Shown here: positions 6,926-12,711 of the stretch, piece after piece
Numbering within the stretch: the first letter of the stretch is position 1
Layout: every line of letters starts with the position of its first letter
Assembly: GCA_010015655.1 (NCBI GenBank)
Contig: ML976685.1
Location: 760,417 to 773,127 of the forward strand
DNA length: 12,711 bases
Source: Bimuria novae-zelandiae CBS 107.79
Lineage: Eukaryota; Ascomycota; Dothideomycetes; Pleosporales; Didymosphaeriaceae
Direction: 5' to 3'
Notes under the pieces: generated by a model
What the model saw: the letters and a program-made list of their open reading frames with translations, nothing else
Database searches by the model: none
Told to the model about the DNA's origin: nothing
Made by a program: the position numbers and the translations under genes

Positions 6926-7656
6926 TTATTCCCGCTCCCGTGGGGCTGCAAGCTCACCATCTGCCGTTGTGGTCAGCCTCCTTGGCTTCTTCTCGCAGAG
7001 AAGAAGCAGAGACACCAATGAAACAATGCAGAAGTACAGCATTACTCTCATCTGCTGGCTGTATGCCGCCGCATACACCCTGCGGACTGCCAACTGCTTG
7101 CCTACAGGTAGCGTGTCAATAGCGCGAAAAGAATCCAGCAAAGCTGTGACTTGGTCTCCGGTCAGAAACTCAGACGTTTCTGCTTTGATGTGGTTGTTCA
7201 GAAGAGCCGAGCAGATCGCAAGGCCTATTGTACCTCCAAGGACACGGACCTGTGTAACGGACCCAATCGTAACAGCTACTCGGTGTCAGTGTTTGTTGCT
7301 TATGTCCTAGACGCAAATGCAGTGTCACTTACCCATGTCTTTCTGTTCTACCACCAAAGGCGTCATCATCAAGATGGTACTGAGATTAAGCCCAAATCCA
7401 AACCCCATGATGACTTGATACCCATACTGGGTCTTTGGAATGCTGAGATCCGTAGAGTCAATGCTGCTAAATAAGCCCACTCCAATCGCCTGAAGGCTAG
7501 CGCCGAAAATGAGCAAGTAGAGTGGAGGGACTCTTAGCTTCGAAACAAAGAATCCCGCAGCAGTGCTGGCAACTGGAGACAGTAGCAGAAGAGGCAAGAG
7601 TCGGATACCAGCACCGATGGCTGATGTACCGTTGACTGTCTGCAACCTTTGAGGAA
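6926..7656 (-). pseudogene. C-terminal part of an MFS exporter (14-TM drug/toxin type), cut by a copia insertion
   Basis: Two exons are supported on the minus strand: 7656-7333 and 7275-6926, separated by a 57-nt phase-1 intron (GTAAGT...GAGTAG, CTGAC branch site). Together they give about 223 residues ending in TAA at 6928-6926. The piece starts at CCTCAAAGG (PQR), then LQTVNGTSAIGAGIRLLP. Hydrophobic segments follow at GIRLLPLLLLSPVASTAAGF, VPPLYLLIFGASLQAIGVGL, YGYQVIMGFGFGLNLSTILM, the RVLGGTIGLAICSALL segment and MLYFCIVSLVSLLLLC. This is the C-terminal half of fungal TOXA/DHA2-like proton-driven exporters of the plasma membrane, usually around 500-600 residues. The upstream half is missing because the coding sequence meets the LTR end exactly at 7656/7657. 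What remains has intact frames and splice sites, so the insertion may be recent. The rest of the gene should lie beyond the other end of the element, outside the window. The frame upstream of 7656 on the same strand is LTR sequence, not MFS. Confidence 0.85.
7652..7656. other. Predicted 5-bp target-site duplication of the copia element
   Basis: AGGAA directly abuts the LTR boundary on the MFS side. Ty1/copia integrases usually duplicate 5 bp, so the same five bases are expected just outside the other LTR, beyond the window. Only one copy can be seen. Confidence 0.4.
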
Positions 7657-7839
7657 TGTTGATAATGTGGGCGGGCAAATAAGGACAACAAGCTGTATTG
7701 CTATCTGCGAAAAGAAGAGTGAGGAGTCTGTCGAGGAAGAAAGGAGAGGGCGAGAGCTTTATCTTGAAGTAAGTGGTCCGTGCGCGTAGATGGAACCTTC
7801 TACACACACAACCTCTGACATAAGTCACGTGGCTACACA
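7657..7839 (-). repeat. 3' LTR of the copia element (183 bp)
   Basis: Read on the minus strand this block starts TGTGTAGCCACGTGAC and ends CATTATCAACA, so it has the TG...CA ends of an LTR. It directly follows a G7 tract (7846-7840) that fits a polypurine tract. On the other side it meets MFS coding sequence at a precise point. Inside, a GATAAAG box is followed by a long pyrimidine-rich stretch (about 7710-7762), as in fungal copia LTRs where transcription starts. The second LTR is not in the window, so the boundary cannot be proven by comparing the pair. Confidence 0.7.
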
Positions 7840-7846
7840 CCCCCCC
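7840..7846 (-). other. Polypurine tract of the copia element
   Basis: On the minus strand, seven G in a row (within AGCTGGGGGGG) directly precede the TGTG start of the LTR. This is where the plus-strand primer of an LTR element lies. The call follows from position and composition. Confidence 0.55.
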
Positions 7847-7930
7847 AGCTGCGGTGTACCCACACCAAAGCTGATCTCTGTACTATACCTAAATAGGCAG
7901 TACACGATAGGTTCTGAAGTAGTTCTTCTC

Positions 7931-10900
7931 CTATAGATACTCCTTAATGTCTTGCATTCTAAGTTGCCTCACAAAGTCAGCGTGCTTTTGACGTACAAGA
8001 CTCTTGGTGAGTCCGTCGGCTGGCATCTGATTAGTAGGCTTCCACTGGACTAATATGCGTCCTTCTGTCTGTTCTTGTCTCAGCCAATGCTGATGAGTGT
8101 CGATGTGGCGTAGCTTGGTGAATAGCTTGTCCTCGTCCTTGGTGATGATCCCTACTGTCTGTAGGTTGTCGCAGTAGATAGCTGGCGTAGTTTCTGGGTC
8201 AAAGTTGATGTGTTTGAATAGTCGATTCCATGCTTGAAGCTCACTAGCAGCTGTTGATAGAGCTAGAAGCTCTGCCTCAGTGGTTGACTTTGTGACTGAG
8301 CGCTGTAGCTTCGCTTTCCAATCGATAGGCATGCTATAGAGCATGAACAAGTATCCCTGCGAGCTCCGTCGAGTCTCTAGATCGTCTGCGAAAGCTGCAT
8401 CTGATGCTCCGTAGAACAGTGGCTCACTGTCAACTGGTTCTGCACCCCCCGAGCTCGAACTCAGGTAGATGGTTCGACTGCTAGTGTCTCCTTGCGCTCC
8501 TATAGCTAACCTCTTCGTCCCGATCAGATACTTCCATACATGATATGCTGCGTTGACATGCTTCTGTCCTGGATTCTGTAGGTGACGAGATAGCTCTGAG
8601 TGAGCGTGTGCAACGTCTGGTCGTGTGTACATCGCTATGTAGGCTAGTGATCCGACAAGTTCTTGATAGAGTTTCGTGCGCTGATCGTCTGGTTCCTCTG
8701 TACTTGTGCCAAGATGTCCGTCTGCCAGCGGCACTGCTGGGTATTTCGTGCTTGTAATGTTGTACTTCTTTGTCACTTTGTCGATGAAGCTGTCTTGGAG
8801 CAGCCAAATTCTCTTCTGTTCACGGTTTCGGATAACGCGTATGCCTAGGAACCACTTCAGTTCTCCCAAGTATCGTACGTTGTAGGTCGCTCTCAGCTGT
8901 GTGTCGAATCGACGATAGGCGTCCTGATTGCTGCGAGATACAGCTACCACTATATCGTCGACAAAGAAGAAGACGATGAGCTGATTACTGCTGTATAGGC
9001 AGGGCACTCCAGGCACCTGTCTTAGTCCCATCTTCTCAAGCGTTGTAGTAAGGTGCTTGTACCATAGTCGCGGCGCGTCACGGAGTCCGTACAAAGCTCG
9101 CTTGAGCTCCAGTAATTTTGCAAATACTTTCTCATATCCTTCTGGACAGCGTACGTAGGTAGTTCGGTCGAGCAATGCGTTAAGAAAGGCGTTGAGTACA
9201 TCGTACTGGTATAGATCCAGGTCAAATGCTGCTGCTAGGGCGATAAGGCATCTAAAAATCTTTGCGGCTAGCGTTGCTGCGTACGTGTCGCCCCAGTCTT
9301 GCTGCATATCTCCTCGGACAACCAGTCGAGCTTTGAACTTGTAGAGGTATCCATCTTCGTCGAACTTGTACGAGAATACCCACATAAGTGGTAGCACCTC
9401 CGCATCTGCTTGCTCAGTGACTTCTAGAGCTCTTCCAAAGCATCCACGGCCGATGATATGATCAATCTCTTTTCGACTTGCCTTCTTGAACTCAGCACCA
9501 AATGGATGATGATCCAGGTCCTTCCATCTCTTTGGTTCTGGCGGTAGTTGGTCGCGGTGTAATCGAATCTTTGGCGCTTCGCCAAGTAGCTTTGCTGGTG
9601 CTGTAGGATTGATACAAGCCGCGAATGTTGCTAGGTACGTACTGAAGTTTCTTGGCTTCCGGCTTCGCTTGCCCTCTATCACATTCTCCTGCAACAGTTG
9701 ACTGCCAATCTCTTCACGTCGCTTTGCGTTGTTCGATGTTCGATCTAGTTCTTCTCCTTCTGGAGCTAGAGCGTACCCTTTTCCCCAGCCTGTATCATCT
9801 AGCTGTGATTGGTGCAATTCCGACTTCTCTGGCATCTCTTCTGGAGTGATGAAAGCTGGTTGAGTATCCTCAATCTCAGCCTCAAATTCAGATTCAGACT
9901 CAAGCTCTTGCTCTGGCTCAGGCCTATAGAGATAGTCTTCTGGTGTAGACAACTGATCAATCAATATGTCACTGTGATCAGGCGTCTCCTCAATATCGAG
10001 CACTTCTGCTACCTCACGAATGTAGCTTTTCTCTGCGTACTTGCCTTGCTCATCATAGAGCTTGCTTCGCAGGAAGACAACATCTCGAGTTCGTATAACT
10101 CGTCCGATTGTTGGTAACCATACTCGGTATATGTTGGTTGAGTCAAAGCCTACCAGGTGGCCGATCAGGGCTCGAGATTCGAGCTTATCTCCCCTAGGTA
10201 GCTTCTCGTTGAGCACATAGGCTCTCGCTCCGATCACCTCAAGGTGAGCGACTGATGGCTTCACTCCTTTAACTTTGGTGTACGGGCATTCCCATTGTAT
10301 GGCTTCAGTCGGTGTACGATTGAGTAGGTACATGGCCGACATAACACACTCGTTGGCGTATGTCTTTGGCAGACCTGCGTGTAGGCGTATAGCTCTACCT
10401 CGAGTCACAATGGTTTTTCCTGCGCGTTCGATGGCTCCGCTTTGAGCTTCTGTAGCTCTAGCTTCGATGGCGATTCCGAGTTCTCTACAGAGCTCTAGCA
10501 GTTCGACGTATCCAGCCTCCATGTCCAGCCTCACGATGATGACTTGGCTCTGGAACTGCCGCTTGATCTTGGCCAGTAATCGCTTAAAGACCTTGGTCAA
10601 AGTAGCCTTTGTCTTGTCAGGTATACAGCATCCTTCATGCCACTTCGTGTACTGATCGAAAGCGTGGAATAGATACTGATCGCTATTGTAGCAACGCTCT
10701 CCTCGCTCTAGGAGCTGTATCAGATCTATGCTGATGCGCTGGAACGGTTGAGTCGCTGGTTCTCGTTGTGGCCTACGACTGACGATCTTCGTCAGTTTCG
10801 ACTGTATACACGTTTCACAGTCCTTCCACTTTGGTGCTTGACCGTTCGTGATGTGTAGGCCTTCAACGCTCTCAGGCAGGTGCTCGATCGCCTCTCTGCC

Positions 10901-12580
10901 AGCATGGCCCCACATGACATGTGCTTCCTCTGCAGTGAGCTGCAGTTGCTTCTTTGGTTCGTATGAAGGCTTCTTGCGCGCGTGTACTGAGGCTGCAAGT
11001 AGAGAACCAGCATCTGGTCTTTTCATGCCTTCAGCGTCTATCAACCAGTGGCCGCCGGTATAGTTGAGCTTGCAGACCACGTTCTTCCAGCTTTTCTGAT
11101 ATAGACAGTCTCGACCTGAGTCGAAATGAATGCCGATTGATCGACAGCGTGACAGGCCAACAACGTTGGTAAGGAATCCTGGGACGTATGCGACGTAGGT
11201 GAGCTCTATTTGCTCTGTGCCTCTAGGCGTGTTGATGAGTAGGATAACGTCTCCCCACTCGTGTATCAATAGCTCTTGGTCTCCAGCCTTGATAACTTCA
11301 CCTGTCCCATCAGCTCGCTTCTTCCAACCATAGGCTCTGCTATTTGTTACGTGTGTGTTCGATCCTGGGTCAAGAATCCATCGGTTGATCAGACTTGGTT
11401 TGACTGTCTGCTCGCTTGCGCAGTCTGAGCTCATTGTGAGCTGTGATACATGACTGTTCAGTGTATCAAACGTCGGTGTGTGGTCATCGAACTGTCGTGG
11501 CGCTGTCGAAGCTGCGGACGCTTCTGTTCCTGCGTGATCTCTAGCTTTCACCGCGTTCGTGTTTGCCTTGAGTGCTGCCTTCATAGCTGCTCCAAATGTC
11601 GATCGACTTGCCATAGCCTTGTCAAATTGCTCTTGTATCTCCGGTTTTGGCGTCCATCCTTGAGGCTTGCCCTTCGCTCCCAGATACCAACAGTCTTTAA
11701 ATCGATGATTGAGACCGCATACACACTTAGGCTTCTTATCTTGTTCCCTCTTATCCTTGTTCTCTGTTGCCTGTGGCTCGTCTTGACTGATGCCCAGTGT
11801 AGCAAAGGTACCGTGCGACGACGCTACTGGTCTCGTCGAGCGCCAGTACATAGTGAATTGAGCGATAAGGTCGTCCAGGCTCTTGACAGACTGCCCCTGG
11901 ATCTGTGCTTCAAATAGATTGGCTTGCTGAGTAGTTGCCCACGTGTCGTCGAGTCCTTTGACAGCGAGTAGGAAATCGCGCTGTGCTCGCGGCGATGTGA
12001 CGTCGGGTAGGTTCGCTGCCTCGCATAGACGTACAACGTGTAGCCATTCATCTAGCCAGGTATCAATGTTGTTGCGGGGTCGGCTCTGCAATTGCCGATA
12101 CTTTGTTAGAAGCTGTAGCTCCCTCTCAGCTGTCGATGGACAGAGGTGCTTCTTGAGCCTCTTCAGTCGAGCGTACGCTGTATCGTCGCTCTGAATCAGA
12201 TGTATGTGGCGGCGGCTGATCGTTCTGCCGATCTCCTGGGTAAAGTCGTCCAACGCTTTCCTCTTGACTGTGTATCTAGCCAAGGCTCGATCGTAGCCTC
12301 TCTCCGCCTGCTGGTATCTCTGGAACTCCTCGGTCGTCATGTCTCTCAGCACGACGCCGGTATCCTGTTCAGTCACCTCATGGTATTGTTCCGGTATCAC
12401 GGGCTCTGGCTCCTCAAGCTGTTCAAGTGCCTCCTCGTCAAGATCCGGATTGACCATGGGCCAAAGGTGATTTCGATTCGCGCTATCCTTACGTAGGAAG
12501 ATCCATTCTTCCCAGTCCGCCGGCTTCTCGAGTATCACCGTCGTCCTCGTAACCAGTCCATCTAGCTCGGTCGTAGGCAT
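7931..12580 (-). CDS. Copia gag-pol polyprotein, intact, 1549 aa
   Basis: ATG at 12580 to TAG at 7933-7931 gives one uninterrupted frame encoding all retrotransposon proteins. Gag occupies about residues 1-300 and ends in a short zinc knuckle CVCGLNHRFKDC (C286, C288, H292, C297). The protease motif is WILDPGSNTHV (401-411) with Asp404. The integrase zinc finger is H554/H559 with C588/C591; its catalytic residues are probably D619 (SIDL), D686 (RLDMEAGY) and E718 (AIERAG). An acidic linker covers about 860-945. Reverse transcriptase spans about 1015-1270, with KFKARLVVRG (1081-1090), D1127 in YDVLNAFLN and D1208/D1209 in FFFVDDIVV. RNase H spans about 1388-1525, with D1394, E1435 or E1437, D1471 and D1522. 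All catalytic residues seem present, so the element may still be able to move. Gag and pol are fused without a frameshift, as is normal in copia elements. It would act in cytoplasmic virus-like particles and then in the nucleus. Confidence 0.95.
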   Translation of the reverse strand: MPTTELDGLVTRTTVILEKPADWEEWIFLRKDSANRNHLWPMVNPDLDEEALEQLEEPEPVIPEQYHEVTEQDTGVVLRDMTTEEFQRYQQAERGYDRALARYTVKRKALDDFTQEIGRTISRRHIHLIQSDDTAYARLKRLKKHLCPSTAERELQLLTKYRQLQSRPRNNIDTWLDEWLHVVRLCEAANLPDVTSPRAQRDFLLAVKGLDDTWATTQQANLFEAQIQGQSVKSLDDLIAQFTMYWRSTRPVASSHGTFATLGISQDEPQATENKDKREQDKKPKCVCGLNHRFKDCWYLGAKGKPQGWTPKPEIQEQFDKAMASRSTFGAAMKAALKANTNAVKARDHAGTEASAASTAPRQFDDHTPTFDTLNSHVSQLTMSSDCASEQTVKPSLINRWILDPGSNTHVTNSRAYGWKKRADGTGEVIKAGDQELLIHEWGDVILLINTPRGTEQIELTYVAYVPGFLTNVVGLSRCRSIGIHFDSGRDCLYQKSWKNVVCKLNYTGGHWLIDAEGMKRPDAGSLLAASVHARKKPSYEPKKQLQLTAEEAHVMWGHAGREAIEHLPESVEGLHITNGQAPKWKDCETCIQSKLTKIVSRRPQREPATQPFQRISIDLIQLLERGERCYNSDQYLFHAFDQYTKWHEGCCIPDKTKATLTKVFKRLLAKIKRQFQSQVIIVRLDMEAGYVELLELCRELGIAIEARATEAQSGAIERAGKTIVTRGRAIRLHAGLPKTYANECVMSAMYLLNRTPTEAIQWECPYTKVKGVKPSVAHLEVIGARAYVLNEKLPRGDKLESRALIGHLVGFDSTNIYRVWLPTIGRVIRTRDVVFLRSKLYDEQGKYAEKSYIREVAEVLDIEETPDHSDILIDQLSTPEDYLYRPEPEQELESESEFEAEIEDTQPAFITPEEMPEKSELHQSQLDDTGWGKGYALAPEGEELDRTSNNAKRREEIGSQLLQENVIEGKRSRKPRNFSTYLATFAACINPTAPAKLLGEAPKIRLHRDQLPPEPKRWKDLDHHPFGAEFKKASRKEIDHIIGRGCFGRALEVTEQADAEVLPLMWVFSYKFDEDGYLYKFKARLVVRGDMQQDWGDTYAATLAAKIFRCLIALAAAFDLDLYQYDVLNAFLNALLDRTTYVRCPEGYEKVFAKLLELKRALYGLRDAPRLWYKHLTTTLEKMGLRQVPGVPCLYSSNQLIVFFFVDDIVVAVSRSNQDAYRRFDTQLRATYNVRYLGELKWFLGIRVIRNREQKRIWLLQDSFIDKVTKKYNITSTKYPAVPLADGHLGTSTEEPDDQRTKLYQELVGSLAYIAMYTRPDVAHAHSELSRHLQNPGQKHVNAAYHVWKYLIGTKRLAIGAQGDTSSRTIYLSSSSGGAEPVDSEPLFYGASDAAFADDLETRRSSQGYLFMLYSMPIDWKAKLQRSVTKSTTEAELLALSTAASELQAWNRLFKHINFDPETTPAIYCDNLQTVGIITKDEDKLFTKLRHIDTHQHWLRQEQTEGRILVQWKPTNQMPADGLTKSLVRQKHADFVRQLRMQDIKEYL

Positions 12581-12711
12581 CTTGCTCTATCGGCTCCTAG
12601 AAGGACTCTCTTCGGTACGGAACGCGTTCTCGAGGCTCGGTAAGGTAGATCAGTGACGTAGCTCTGTTGACAACTTATCAACAGCCCCTCAGCAGCTCGT
12701 CAGTACGCGTG
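12581..12711 (-). other. 5' leader of the copia element, running off the window
   Basis: These 131 bp upstream of the gag start are non-coding and belong to the element's leader. CTGTTGA (12664-12670) and TCAACAG (12678-12684) form a 7-bp inverted repeat. It resembles the LTR edge (TGTTGA) at 7657 for only about ten bases and then differs, so it is not an LTR copy. No primer-binding site was recognised. Confidence 0.5.

Larger units (their letters stand above)
7657..12711 (-). mobile_element. Ty1/copia LTR retrotransposon, nearly complete, 5' end beyond the window
   Basis: The order on the minus strand is leader (12711-12581), single gag-pol frame (12580-7931), short untranslated stretch, polypurine tract (7846-7840) and 3' LTR (7839-7657). 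Protease, integrase, reverse transcriptase and RNase H follow each other in the copia order. The frame has no stop or frameshift, and CA and TG pairs are normal, so it shows no sign of RIP. The element is inserted in the same orientation as the MFS gene it splits. The 5' LTR and primer-binding site were not found before the right edge. Confidence 0.85.

Noticed and set aside
7657..7840. The first 60 or so codons of the frame 7840-7325 as the N-terminal part of the MFS protein
   Set aside because: They show no membrane segments or MFS motifs, have no ATG, and fall inside a TG...CA-bounded LTR next to a polypurine tract.
9652..12496. Several plus-strand frames of 65-155 codons opposite gag-pol
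   Set aside because: Antisense shadows of the copia frame, Cys/Ser/Leu-rich with no domain.
12664..12684. 5' LTR edge at the TGTTGA/TCAACAG repeat
   Set aside because: Similarity to the 3' LTR ends after about ten bases, whereas LTRs of an intact element should match throughout.

Overview
The window looks like nuclear DNA of a filamentous ascomycete, and Dothideomycetes would fit, although the clade is an inference. Three genes are split by short introns (57-71 nt) with GT...AG ends, and most have CTRAY-like branch sites. There is a fungal-type FSH serine hydrolase, a 14-helix-type MFS exporter, a Fot1/pogo-like DNA transposon mutated in the pattern of repeat-induced point mutation (RIP), and a Ty1/copia retrotransposon of fungal type.

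Layout, left to right. 1-430 is the basic, coiled-coil C-terminal tail of a transposase-like protein on + with an open, unmutated frame. 591-2240 on - is a complete Fot1/pogo-like transposase relic, with nearly thirty TAA/TAG stops but no net frameshift over 549 codons; its third catalytic Asp has become Asn. Candidate terminal inverted repeats lie at 543-563 and 2290-2308. 2532-3845 (+, three exons) is a Gfo/Idh/MocA oxidoreductase of the dihydrodiol/D-xylose dehydrogenase type. 4059-5237 (-, one exon) is an FAD-dependent oxidoreductase resembling bacterial enzymes found near polysaccharide genes. The two are convergent. 5238-5885 is a 648-bp divergent promoter region with a perfect 16-bp palindrome. 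5886-6722 (+, four exons, one of only 19 nt) is an intact FSH-family serine hydrolase. 6926-7656 (-, two exons) is the C-terminal part of an MFS drug/toxin exporter. Its coding sequence stops exactly where a 183-bp LTR (7657-7839) begins. 7840 to the right edge is a copia element on -, with one intact gag-pol frame of 1549 codons. Its 5' LTR and the other half of the MFS gene must lie beyond the window.

Possible joint function: two oxidoreductases, a hydrolase and an exporter next to each other could be the tailoring/export edge of a small metabolic cluster. No backbone synthase or regulator is visible, so this is only a hypothesis. Genome history is clearer: an old element was heavily mutated in a RIP-like way, while the copia element and the left transposon fragment escaped it, and the copia insertion appears to have split the exporter gene. 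I do not see a clearly new system. The best leads are the exact copia/MFS junction, the bacterial-looking FAD enzyme, and the FSH gene that looks broken until its introns are placed.
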